Made by a program: the position numbers and the translations under genes
The notes under the pieces: model-generated
Database searches by the model: none
What the model saw: the letters and a program-made list of their open reading frames with translations, nothing else
Told to the model about the DNA's origin: nothing
Shown: in pieces, positions 1 to 6,693 of the stretch
Numbering within the stretch: position 1 is the first letter of the stretch
Layout: every line of letters starts with the position of its first letter
NCBI GenBank assembly: GCA_030695685.1
Contig: JAUYPT010000097.1
Span: 1-19,325 of the forward strand
Length of the DNA stretch: 19,325 bases
From: Nanobdellota archaeon
Lineage (GTDB): Archaea > Nanobdellota > Nanobdellia > Woesearchaeales > GW2011-AR9
Direction of reading: 5' to 3'

Positions 1-940
1 CCATGCTTCCGCCGGGAAGTATTTCCTGCACCGGCGCTCCACCGGAAAAGATGCTGATGATTTTAGTCTTTAATGGCTTCCAGACTTTACGGTTCTTTTC
101 TTCCACCATATAGCCTGGCGCAATTTCGATCTCATCCCCGATCGTAAACTTGCCTTGCTTAACTGTCCCACCGAGAACACCGCCAACTAACTGCGCTGGT
201 TTTATGCCTGGCTTATTGATATCAAATGACCTTGCTACCAACATAATCGGTTCTTTATGAATGTCCCGACGCGGTGTCGGTATAGTTTCCTGAATCGCTT
301 TGAGAAGCACATCGATATTGACATTAGCCCGGGCTGAAATAGGGATGATTGGTGCAGTATTATAATCTGTATCTGCTAAAAATGCTGTTATCTCTTTGTA
401 GTTCTGCAGTGCCTCGTCATGGGTAACTAAATCTATTTTATTCTGAACGACAATCACATTTTTGATGCCGGAGATTTGCAACGCCATCAGATGTTCTTTT
501 GTCTGCGGCTGCGGGCATTTTTCGTTGGCAGCAACTAATAACAATGCGCCATCAACAATTGCTGCTCCCGACAGCATTGTGGCCATCAATGATTCATGTC
601 CAGGAGCATCAACAAGTGAAATCGTGCGGATAAATGCTGCATTTTTATTGGATTTGATGCTTTTTTCTTTTGTCGTGTAAAAATCATTCTCGGCATCGTG
701 ATAAACAGTAAAATCAGCATAGCCCAGCCGGATGGTAATGCCTTTCTTTAATTCTTCAGAATGAGTATCTGTCCATTTGCCGCTTAAACGTTCAGTAAGA
801 GTCGTCTTCCCATGATCAACGTGGCCTACCAAAGCTATATTTATGGCTGGCTGATGAACTTGGGAAACCTTAGTGGAGTTTAATTCTTTTTTTTGTTCTG
901 CTTTTGCGGTTTCTTTTTCTGTTTTCTTTTTTACAGCCAT
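1..940 (-). CDS. eif2g: Translation initiation factor aIF2 subunit gamma (5' part; gene runs off the window)
   Basis: GTPase subunit of archaeal aIF2, which brings initiator Met-tRNA to the small ribosomal subunit. About 313 residues are present; the rest of domain 2 and domain 3 lie beyond base 1. Visible motifs: a Lys-rich N-terminal extension (1-30), P-loop GHVDHGKT (39-46), switch I GITIRLGYAD (67-76), DAPGHE (111-116), NKIDL (167-171) and SAR (202-204). The GITIRLGYAD segment is typical of eIF2 gamma and argues against SelB or EF-1A. The part between switch I and DAPGHE, where most archaeal homologues carry a cysteine zinc knuckle, has no Cys here. The start is ATG at 940, with a TATA box centred about 25 nt upstream, so the transcript is probably leaderless. 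Confidence 0.95.
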   Translation of the reverse strand, partial: MAVKKKTEKETAKAEQKKELNSTKVSQVHQPAINIALVGHVDHGKTTLTERLSGKWTDTHSEELKKGITIRLGYADFTVYHDAENDFYTTKEKSIKSNKNAAFIRTISLVDAPGHESLMATMLSGAAIVDGALLLVAANEKCPQPQTKEHLMALQISGIKNVIVVQNKIDLVTHDEALQNYKEITAFLADTDYNTAPIIPISARANVNIDVLLKAIQETIPTPRRDIHKEPIMLVARSFDINKPGIKPAQLVGGVLGGTVKQGKFTIGDEIEIAPGYMVEEKNRKVWKPLKTKIISIFSGGAPVQEILPGGSM

Positions 941-960
941 ATTCAGGCGGAAAGGAACTT

Positions 961-970
961 TATTTATAAA
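961..970 (-). promoter_or_regulatory. TATA box of the aIF2 gamma gene
   Basis: Reads TTTATAAATA on the minus strand, centred about 25 nt upstream of the ATG at 940. This is the spacing expected for a leaderless archaeal transcript. Confidence 0.6.
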
Positions 971-1012
971 ATGCACGGAGTTTTCCAATAGGCATTACTT
1001 CATAACGCCAGT

Positions 1013-1291
1013 CTATTTTGTGGCGATATAAGTTCGGTTAATCTTTAAGTCTACGAGACAGTGCTTCCAAGTATAAATATTAGTGAGATGACGATCAGAC
1101 CAATGACTATAACGCTGCTCAGTATATTTTATCTCATGACCAATAGAATCTGCTAACACTAATCCTGGAAACTCAATTGTATGTTTCTTTTCTGCTTTAG
1201 ATTCAGAAATAACTAACTTTGTAGATATACTAGTTCCCTTACAAATTATCTCCTTAATTTCTGTTAGTTTACCTTCCAATTCCATATTCAT
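1013..1291 (-). CDS. Small hypothetical protein, probably beta-rich
   Basis: 92 residues, or 90 if the ATG at 1285 is used. I do not recognise the family. The middle (about 20-58) alternates hydrophobic and polar residues with charged turns, which suggests a small beta-barrel-like fold; this is a guess from pattern only. There is no signal peptide or membrane segment, and the C-terminus is basic (NRTYIATK). A TATA-like stretch (AAATATAAAAT, 1305-1314 minus) is about 25 nt before the ATG at 1285 and 19 nt before the one at 1291, so the inner start fits a leaderless message better. A 5-bp inverted repeat (CGCCA/TGGCG) flanks the stop codon. It lies between aIF2 gamma and the phasin-like gene, all on the minus strand but with their own promoters. 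Confidence 0.6.
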   Translation of the reverse strand: MNMELEGKLTEIKEIICKGTSISTKLVISESKAEKKHTIEFPGLVLADSIGHEIKYTEQRYSHWSDRHLTNIYTWKHCLVDLKINRTYIATK

Positions 1292-1388
1292 ACATCCATT
1301 TAAATTTTATATTTAAATGTTATGACTGAGCAAATGAGATAACTAGTTTTGAAACCCCTTTTTTCCTGCGCACTTGCTGATAGTAATT

Positions 1389-1691
1389 CTACTTCTTCCT
1401 GGAGAAGTGCTGCATTTTTTTCCTGACCGCTTTTCGCATCTTCATCAAATCTCTTTTGCGCACTAATTTTGTCCGCAGTACAGCAGCCATAATATTTTTC
1501 TCCGCTACTTTTAATACTTCTTTACTGGCTTTACTTGAACTGGCAACAAATTCTTTTGCCAGGTGCATGCTTTCTTCATCGCTGAGATGCAAATCCCGTT
1601 TAACCTGGGCAGCTGCTTTTTTGCCTTGGTGTATGCTCAGCAATCCTAAGCCGTATCCCGTTTTAATTACTTTTTTGGCCATTTCTTTCAT
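1389..1691 (-). CDS. Phasin-like small helical basic protein, partner gene of UbiB
   Basis: 100 residues, almost entirely helical and Lys/Arg-rich. After an N-terminal stretch with GYGLGLLS (13-20) there is a long amphipathic helix region (about 22-72) with regular Ala/Lys/Glu spacing, then a very basic tail. The layout resembles phasin / polyhydroxyalkanoate-granule-associated proteins (family impression, not proven). It starts 60 nt after the UbiB stop codon with a Shine-Dalgarno-like AGAGGT about 6 nt before the ATG, so it is probably the second gene of a ubiB operon. Similar small phasin-like genes occur beside AarF/UbiB kinases in some bacteria (recalled knowledge), so a shared role at membranes or lipid bodies is possible. 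There is no catalytic motif. Confidence 0.7.
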   Translation of the reverse strand: MKEMAKKVIKTGYGLGLLSIHQGKKAAAQVKRDLHLSDEESMHLAKEFVASSSKASKEVLKVAEKNIMAAVLRTKLVRKRDLMKMRKAVRKKMQHFSRKK

Positions 1692-1750
1692 GGTAATACC
1701 TCTTTTTTTATTTGTTTATGATACTCTGTCGCTTGTGGTGATTGGAATTT

Positions 1751-3409
1751 TTATTTTTGTCGTGAAATGATAAAATAGGTTAATAGCAATAACCCTAAAA
1801 TCAATAGTATCATGCGTAATGATGTTCCCAAAATGATAATTTTTTCGTCCATGGTAAATAAGATAGCAGAGGCGATGAATAAGGCGGCAATAATGACGCT
1901 GAAGTTGCGGCGGCGGTAGAGAACAAATAAGCGCTGTTCTAACTCGCTCAAATGTTCTGCTTCGCAATGGTGAGAATTTGGCTCTTTCTCCAAACGATCA
2001 ATAATTTTGGTGATATGGTCTGGCAAATCAATGATTAAATCTTTATTTGTTAATAATTTTGTTCGTGCGCTTTCTAAGATTTTTGCAGGCGTATATCGTT
2101 CCTTAAGATATATCTTGGAAAAAATGTCCAGCCCGGCAGCAATTTTGAACTGCGGATCTAACTTCAGCGCCAATCCTTCTGCCTGGTAAATTGCCTTGGC
2201 AATTAAGACGTGGTTAGCATCATAGATGACGCCATACTGGGCACCCTTGCTGATAATCTGGTATAAGGCATAGCCAAAACTTTTGTCGCTAATGGATTCA
2301 TAATACGCTTCCTGCAGGATCGGCAATGTTTCTTTTTTAAACTCCTCTATTTTTGCATTGCTGGTATCTTTGGCAAGAGAAATGATAATGTCAATGCTTT
2401 TATCAGGGTCTTTCTCCGGCAGCGTATTAATGAAACGGATGATTTTTTTGCGGTCGCCGGGATTGAGTTCACCCATAATGCCATAATCTAAATACACCAG
2501 TGTGCCGTTTTTCTGGACAAAAATATTGGCAGGATGAGGATCAGCATGAAAAAAACCATAGATTAACGCCTGTTCCAGGATAGATGTAAAGTAGGTGAGC
2601 ACTAATTTTTTTTTGTTAACATGGCTTTTTTTGAGGACAAGAAGATTATCCATCTTGACACCATCCATATATTCCATAGTCAATACTCTTGATGATGACA
2701 GTTTAGGATAGATCAGAGGAATTTTTACTTTTTTGTTCTCTTTCATTTCCTCTTTGAGGCGGACAGCATTGAGCGCTTCATGCTTGAAATTAAGTTCCTT
2801 TCGTGTCCAGAGCGCAAATTCTTTGACAATTTCGACAGGATTATAATTTTTAATCTCGGTAAAATGTTTTTCTAAGGAAGAAGCGATAAAAAAAAGGATA
2901 TCTAAATCAGCATCAATAATCTCTTTGATGTTAGGGCGCTGCACTTTGACAGCGACCATTTTTCCACTCTGTAATTTTGCTTTATGCACCTGGGAAATAG
3001 AGGCCGATGCAAATGGTTTTTCCTCAAAACTTTTGAACAGTTTCTTGATCGGCTGTTGAAAATCTTCTTCAATGATTTTTGTAACGTCGCTGTAGGAGAA
3101 GGATGGAACATGATCCTGTAATTTTTCCAGTTCTTTAGAAAATTCCGGCGGGACTAAGTCTGGTCGGAGAGAAAGAAGCTGCCCTAATTTGACAAACGTC
3201 GGCCCTAACTTTTCAAATGACCTTCGCAATCTCTCAGCCTGCGCCTGCTTGTCTGACAGCGGGCGGACAATCTCTAGTCGTTTCGGAAGCGGAAGATGAG
3301 AGCCTAATTTTGTTTTTCGGATGTAATAGCCTAATCCTTCTTCAAAGAAGACAAGCACTATTTCTTGAAGGCGCTGAATATCTTTAATATCTCTTTTCCA
3401 GGGAAACAT
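1751..3409 (-). CDS. ubiB: ABC1/AarF/UbiB family atypical kinase, membrane-anchored
   Basis: 552 residues, the usual length for UbiB proteins. These are protein-kinase-like ATPases tied to isoprenoid-quinone or lipid metabolism. Signature elements: KxGQ (K74-Q77) in LGPTFVKLGQ, the Ala-rich loop replacing the Gly-rich loop (ASAS, 134-137), the VAVK lysine (K155), ELNFKHEA (205-212), the catalytic loop HADPHPANIF (288-297) and the metal site LDYG (307-310, DYG in place of DFG). The C-terminus has two hydrophobic helices (about 503-521 and 526-548) that would anchor it in the membrane. A TATA box at 3443-3452 predicts a leader of about 12 nt. The phasin-like gene follows. No quinone pathway gene is visible, so the substrate is unknown. 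Confidence 0.93.
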   Translation of the reverse strand: MFPWKRDIKDIQRLQEIVLVFFEEGLGYYIRKTKLGSHLPLPKRLEIVRPLSDKQAQAERLRRSFEKLGPTFVKLGQLLSLRPDLVPPEFSKELEKLQDHVPSFSYSDVTKIIEEDFQQPIKKLFKSFEEKPFASASISQVHKAKLQSGKMVAVKVQRPNIKEIIDADLDILFFIASSLEKHFTEIKNYNPVEIVKEFALWTRKELNFKHEALNAVRLKEEMKENKKVKIPLIYPKLSSSRVLTMEYMDGVKMDNLLVLKKSHVNKKKLVLTYFTSILEQALIYGFFHADPHPANIFVQKNGTLVYLDYGIMGELNPGDRKKIIRFINTLPEKDPDKSIDIIISLAKDTSNAKIEEFKKETLPILQEAYYESISDKSFGYALYQIISKGAQYGVIYDANHVLIAKAIYQAEGLALKLDPQFKIAAGLDIFSKIYLKERYTPAKILESARTKLLTNKDLIIDLPDHITKIIDRLEKEPNSHHCEAEHLSELEQRLFVLYRRRNFSVIIAALFIASAILFTMDEKIIILGTSLRMILLILGLLLLTYFIISRQK

Positions 3410-3442
3410 AGTTCACACTCTTTATATCTGGAAAGGAGAAAA

Positions 3443-3452
3443 GGATATATAA
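3443..3452 (-). promoter_or_regulatory. TATA box of the ubiB-phasin operon
   Basis: TTATATATCC on the minus strand, centred about 38 nt before the ATG at 3409. It predicts a short untranslated leader rather than a strictly leaderless message. Confidence 0.5.
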
Positions 3453-3486
3453 GGGTTGTGCTTAAATGAAAAGTAGAAATGTTTGT

Positions 3487-3675
3487 TTATTTCTCTAGTT
3501 TTTTCAATCGTGTCATATATCCGGCAACGATGTTGCGCAGTTTTTTGCACGGTACATTGACAAATTTATTTGTCAGAAGCTTGTTTTGGGTAAATTCCGT
3601 GGTAAAGTGTTGTCCGTGCTTGCGCAGCAGTTCTTTTGTCTTGCGCTTGATATAGGTGGTTTTAATACGTCCCAT
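3487..3675 (-). CDS. rps17e: Ribosomal protein eS17 (S17e)
   Basis: 62 residues, matching the short archaeal form of this archaeal/eukaryotic-specific protein of the small ribosomal subunit. Hallmarks: the N-terminal MGRIKTTYIKRKTKELL with its basic first helix, the FTTEFTQNK segment (24-32) and the C-terminal core VPCKKLRNIVAGYMTRL (41-57), which matches the conserved VPSKKLRNxIAGYITRL pattern. It is monocistronic with its own TATA box and appears leaderless. The last sense codons and the bases after the stop form a weak stem (AGAAA/TTTCT) with the stop codon at the start of the loop. Confidence 0.93.
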   Translation of the reverse strand: MGRIKTTYIKRKTKELLRKHGQHFTTEFTQNKLLTNKFVNVPCKKLRNIVAGYMTRLKKLEK

Positions 3676-3695
3676 GAACAGCTGGGAGAATAGGC

Positions 3696-3705
3696 TATTT
3701 ATAAA
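3696..3705 (-). promoter_or_regulatory. TATA box of the eS17 gene
   Basis: TTTATAAATA on the minus strand, centred about 25 nt from the ATG at 3675. It lies back to back with the TATA box at 3755 that serves the divergent gene. Confidence 0.6.
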
Positions 3706-3754
3706 TGTTTTGCTGGTCTTTTGGTTTAGAGAGAGGTATATTTTCCAGCAAATG

Positions 3755-3763
3755 TTTATAAAA
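3755..3763 (+). promoter_or_regulatory. TATA box of the first TIGR02996-like gene
   Basis: TTTATAAAA centred near 3759. Transcription would start near 3785, which selects the ATG at 3786 over the upstream in-frame ATG at 3777. Confidence 0.6.
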
Positions 3764-3785
3764 TGCTTTGTTGTGAATGGTTCTT

Positions 3786-5234
3786 ATGAATAAGTATACA
3801 GAATTAATCGCTGTTGTCCGTGAGAATCCTTCCGAGCTGGAGCGCTGGCTTGTTTTCGCTGATAAATTAATGGAAGACGGCAATGCTCACGGTGAAGCTA
3901 TAGCCGGTGATGTTGCGCTCTGTTGTCGAGAGATTACAGGAAAAAAAGCACAGCAGGTGCGGAAATCGTTATTAAATGAGAGGAAGAAAGTGTGGAAAGA
4001 GTATGCTGGCAAAGGAAAAAAGATTCCTTCGTATTTCATTGAAAATGATGACTTATGGATGGGTGCCTTTCCGTTGCGTTTTCCGAATCCTCATAAATTG
4101 AAAGAATTAGACGGCGCATTTGCGGAAGAATTTCTGAAATATGAAATCATGCCTCAAACTAATACTTATGCCTTAGGCGTCCATCAATTACGGATAGCTT
4201 GTGAAGCAGAAGAAAATACATCTCATCCTACCTTTGTCATTGATGGTAAGACAGTTTATCGCCCTTTAACGTTTCGAGAAAATATTCAGGCCAGAGTAGA
4301 AGATTTCTATACCTTGTATGATGCGAATAGCAATAAACGAACTGTAGATGACAGATTGCGTTTATTCAATACATGGCTGGACTCCTGTGCCGGCATTGCG
4401 TATAAAGCAGATTCTCCTGAGTTTAAACTGATCCTGCAATCACCGCACTTGATTGGCATCAATGAAAGTTTTAATAATGAATTTATACCTATTGATTATG
4501 ATTCTGTGGATGGTATTAGATTAAACAGAAATAATGGAATTTATAATCCATTATTAACACAAGAACAAGTGCTGAATCATCCCGCTTGGTTGGCGGCTGT
4601 AGAAGAGGATAAACCACTGCTACAGGAATATACTAATATTGTCTTTTCCCAAACTGAAAGAAAAAATATGGGTTTTTATTTGGAAACTCGTGTTACGGAA
4701 GACAAGCTGCGAGTGTTGTTCGTTTACGAACTTGATATCCATTCCAGCGCAAGTGGTTGTTGTGATTTAAGCGATGGCGGCACTCTCCTTCGAGTCTCCT
4801 CTTCATCATTCCCGGATGATGCTTTTTCTGGGCATGTTCATGATGTAGATCTTATTCTTGAAAGTGGACATCATGGAGTTCCTTTCAGGAGTTATCATAC
4901 ACACGAAGATAGTCACGCTCTACAAGATCTTTCTTTTGCGGGACATACTCATGAAGATTACTTGTCTTCAGATTTTAAATCTATTATTTCTGATGAAGTT
5001 ATTGCTGCTGCTCGAAACCGTCCCAATAACATTGATTACAATAGATCAGGCAGTAGGACCAATGGCAGCCTAACTCCTGTTGACCGCCCTGAGACTCTCC
5101 GCGACGATTTAGTATATTATAACCAAACTGATAGTCCTGTTATGAGAATTAATCTTCTTAACCAAAGGCCAGTTATCGGTCGTGAAGGTCGCGCTCTTCT
5201 GACTGCAATTCTGAGGAGACCAATTATTGTCTAA
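3786..5234 (+). CDS. Large hypothetical protein with N-terminal TIGR02996-like domain and His-rich C-terminal half
   Basis: 482 residues from the TATA-supported ATG at 3786; an upstream in-frame ATG at 3777 would add three. The first 45 residues resemble the TIGR02996 repeat-companion domain: an (A/V)xxxP stretch, then WLVFADKLMEDGNAHGEAI, compared with the typical LVYADWLxExGDxRGEF. The next gene but one has the same N-terminal pattern, so the two are probably distant paralogues in this part. The middle (about 90-330) is an unassigned globular region. Residues about 355-400 are unusually His/Asp-rich (GHVHD, GHH, YHTHEDSH, GHTHED), which suggests metal binding, but I cannot match a known metalloenzyme. 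There is no signal peptide or membrane helix. It does not end in an NNC-codon block like its downstream relative. Confidence 0.85.
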   Translation: MNKYTELIAVVRENPSELERWLVFADKLMEDGNAHGEAIAGDVALCCREITGKKAQQVRKSLLNERKKVWKEYAGKGKKIPSYFIENDDLWMGAFPLRFPNPHKLKELDGAFAEEFLKYEIMPQTNTYALGVHQLRIACEAEENTSHPTFVIDGKTVYRPLTFRENIQARVEDFYTLYDANSNKRTVDDRLRLFNTWLDSCAGIAYKADSPEFKLILQSPHLIGINESFNNEFIPIDYDSVDGIRLNRNNGIYNPLLTQEQVLNHPAWLAAVEEDKPLLQEYTNIVFSQTERKNMGFYLETRVTEDKLRVLFVYELDIHSSASGCCDLSDGGTLLRVSSSSFPDDAFSGHVHDVDLILESGHHGVPFRSYHTHEDSHALQDLSFAGHTHEDYLSSDFKSIISDEVIAAARNRPNNIDYNRSGSRTNGSLTPVDRPETLRDDLVYYNQTDSPVMRINLLNQRPVIGREGRALLTAILRRPIIV

Positions 5235-5258
5235 ATCCCAGTATACCTTTACGTAATA

Positions 5259-5268
5259 TTTATATATT
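5259..5268 (+). promoter_or_regulatory. TATA box of the 134-aa winged-helix-like gene
   Basis: TTTATATATT centred about 25 nt upstream of the ATG at 5288, the leaderless arrangement. Confidence 0.6.
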
Positions 5269-5287
5269 GAGATAGCGTTTTCATCCT

Positions 5288-5692
5288 ATGGTAATTCTCT
5301 TCGACCAGTTTAACCTTCCCGACGATATTTACAAAATTATTTTCGCCACGGAACAGCAGGAAGTTGTTGCCAAAATGCTCATTGATTACATGTGGAAAAA
5401 CAAGGGAGAAATTGGCAAAACGGAGATGAGTTTGTTTGCCACCCATCTGCATGAAGGCAAAGCTATTTTGAAAGAAGAAGGCAAATCAGTATTAGACAGA
5501 GATGCACCCATTTCCTATAACAAGCGGCAATTTTACGACCGGATTTTAACGCCGATGCGAGGCATGGGATTGATAGAATACGATTTGTACAAGAGAACCT
5601 ATAAAATTTCTGATAAATTCAATAAAATCATGATTAAGATTGGACTGCTGTGGCTGCGAGAATTGGAAGCAGTCAAAAAATCAAATCCATAA
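5288..5692 (+). CDS. Small winged-helix-like protein of unknown role
   Basis: 134 residues. The C-terminal half has the look of a winged helix: a helix around YNKRQFYDRILTPMRGM, then LIEYDLYKRTYKIS, which reads like a beta-wing, then a long helix up to the end (about 107-128). The N-terminal half is helical. This suggests a DNA-binding regulator, but I cannot name a family. It has its own TATA box and sits between the two TIGR02996-like genes on the same strand, so it could regulate them. An inverted repeat TTGATT/AATCAA (5700-5714) lies just after the stop codon. I considered a DGR accessory protein (Avd), but the wing-like pattern does not fit a four-helix bundle. Confidence 0.75.
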   Translation: MVILFDQFNLPDDIYKIIFATEQQEVVAKMLIDYMWKNKGEIGKTEMSLFATHLHEGKAILKEEGKSVLDRDAPISYNKRQFYDRILTPMRGMGLIEYDLYKRTYKISDKFNKIMIKIGLLWLRELEAVKKSNP

Positions 5693-5720
5693 CTCTTTCT
5701 TGATTAATAATCAACAACTA

Positions 5721-5730
5721 TTTAATAAAA
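5721..5730 (+). promoter_or_regulatory. TATA-like box of the DGR-target-like gene
   Basis: TTTAATAAAA centred about 27 nt upstream of the ATG at 5753, fitting a leaderless start. Confidence 0.5.
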
Positions 5731-5752
5731 CACCCTCTTTTTACGCATTTCA

Positions 5753-6655
5753 ATGACTAAAATCACCGCTCACGGAATAGAAGAGTTGAAGAAACAAGCC
5801 TTAGAGAATCCTGAAGCTGTCTTAGTCTTAGCTGATGCACTGCAAAGTCAAAGCGATCCCCGCGGCGAATTCCTGGCGTTGAACTATTATTTAGAGCAGA
5901 ATAATCTAAGCCTTGAACAGCGAGCAGACTATTTCCTTCACAGAAAAAAAGTGTATCAACAGTTTTTTCGCATTGAATCTCGGAAGGATAGGTTTCGCCT
6001 GCAGAACGTTTTTTATAACGGCTGGTTTTATACTGTTGATCAAAGCATGGAATTGTTAGATAATAGAAGATGTCACACACAAGACCAATGGCTTGAATGG
6101 TTAAAATCAGACGAGAATGAAGATAAATGGCACTTAGCCAGCGGCCATTTGTATCACGCTTCTCTGGCAGCACTGCATTATAATCAAGATCATGAAGATA
6201 AAGAACAACAAAATTTAGTACAACAATGCCGTGCAATGCATACTCAAGATTTTAAAGAAGATTGGATGATGACTTCGACAAGAATTATTTATACTCCAGA
6301 AGAACCAGATATAATCATTCCTGATTATGGCTCTGTGCAACAGCAGGAAATAAACTTGAATCTTGTTGGTCCAAGTAAATTTATCAATAAAGAATCAAAA
6401 TTAGAGCAGGAAATAAAAGCTTTGCTTGGAACGAGTGATCTGGAAGAAGTAGAACAGGTTTATAGCGATTTAACGGGACAAAAACCTTATTTGTGGGGAA
6501 TAAACAACAAGCCGATTGAGGAAAATTCACGGGCTTTGGTGCTTGGCGTCGACGACATCATCAACTTCAGCGACAACTTCAACATCAATGCTGTCAGCTT
6601 CGTCAGCGTCACTAGGCCTAGTCGTGGGTGGTCAATAAATAGCAAACAAGAGTAA
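5753..6655 (+). CDS. Probable DGR target protein: N-terminal TIGR02996-like domain, C-terminal variable region
   Basis: 300 residues. The N-terminus (about 8-50) repeats the TIGR02996-like pattern of the gene at 3786: ENPEAVLVLADALQSQ, then SDPRGEFLAL. The middle (about 60-255) is an unassigned soluble region rich in Trp, Gln and Glu. From residue 266 (base 6548) codon use changes abruptly: 19 of 21 codons end in C, with many GAC, ATC, AGC, GTC and AAC. All of these can come from AAC by changing adenines. The rest of the gene prefers codons ending in A or T. The protein then reads TRPSRGW and stops 7 residues later. A C-terminal position, an AAC-derived codon pattern, a GC-rich 3' boundary and a hairpin just downstream are the marks of a DGR variable region. 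No signal peptide is visible. Confidence 0.85.
   Translation: MTKITAHGIEELKKQALENPEAVLVLADALQSQSDPRGEFLALNYYLEQNNLSLEQRADYFLHRKKVYQQFFRIESRKDRFRLQNVFYNGWFYTVDQSMELLDNRRCHTQDQWLEWLKSDENEDKWHLASGHLYHASLAALHYNQDHEDKEQQNLVQQCRAMHTQDFKEDWMMTSTRIIYTPEEPDIIIPDYGSVQQQEINLNLVGPSKFINKESKLEQEIKALLGTSDLEEVEQVYSDLTGQKPYLWGINNKPIEENSRALVLGVDDIINFSDNFNINAVSFVSVTRPSRGWSINSKQE
6548..6631 (+). other. Candidate DGR variable region with 3' IMH-like segment
   Basis: Bases 6548-6610 are 21 codons of which all but AAT and GCT end in C; most are AAC or AAC with adenine positions replaced (GAC, ATC, AGC, GTC). Bases 6614-6631 are GC-richer and sit where the invariant IMH segment of a DGR would be. A 12-bp palindrome (ACTAGGCCTAGT) lies at 6611-6622. 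No template copy is in this window. Confidence 0.6.
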
Positions 6656-6662
6656 ACTCTTG
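6647..6662 (+). other. Hairpin at the stop codon, candidate DGR downstream cruciform
   Basis: CAAGAG/CTCTTG, a perfect 6-bp stem with loop TAAA (or 7 bp with a 2-nt loop). The stop codon TAA opens the loop. Known DGRs carry a short-stem, four-base-loop inverted repeat just after the IMH that helps target recognition; this one begins 15 bases after the IMH-like segment. It may also act as a shared 3' end for the convergent metK gene. Confidence 0.55.
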
Positions 6663-6693
6663 CAAGTCACTGCCCGCAAGGCGCGCCTGATTT

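Noticed and set aside
462..680. 72-aa plus-strand frame inside the aIF2 gamma gene
   Set aside because: A shadow of the conserved minus-strand GTPase domain.
5288..5692. DGR accessory protein Avd or part of a reverse transcriptase
   Set aside because: The C-terminal half looks like a winged helix rather than a four-helix bundle, and no YxDD-type reverse transcriptase motif occurs in any frame given. A DGR reverse transcriptase and template were not found in the window.
5763..6236. 157-aa minus-strand frame opposite the 300-aa gene
   Set aside because: The plus-strand gene has a TATA box at the right spacing and a recognisable domain; the minus frame has neither.
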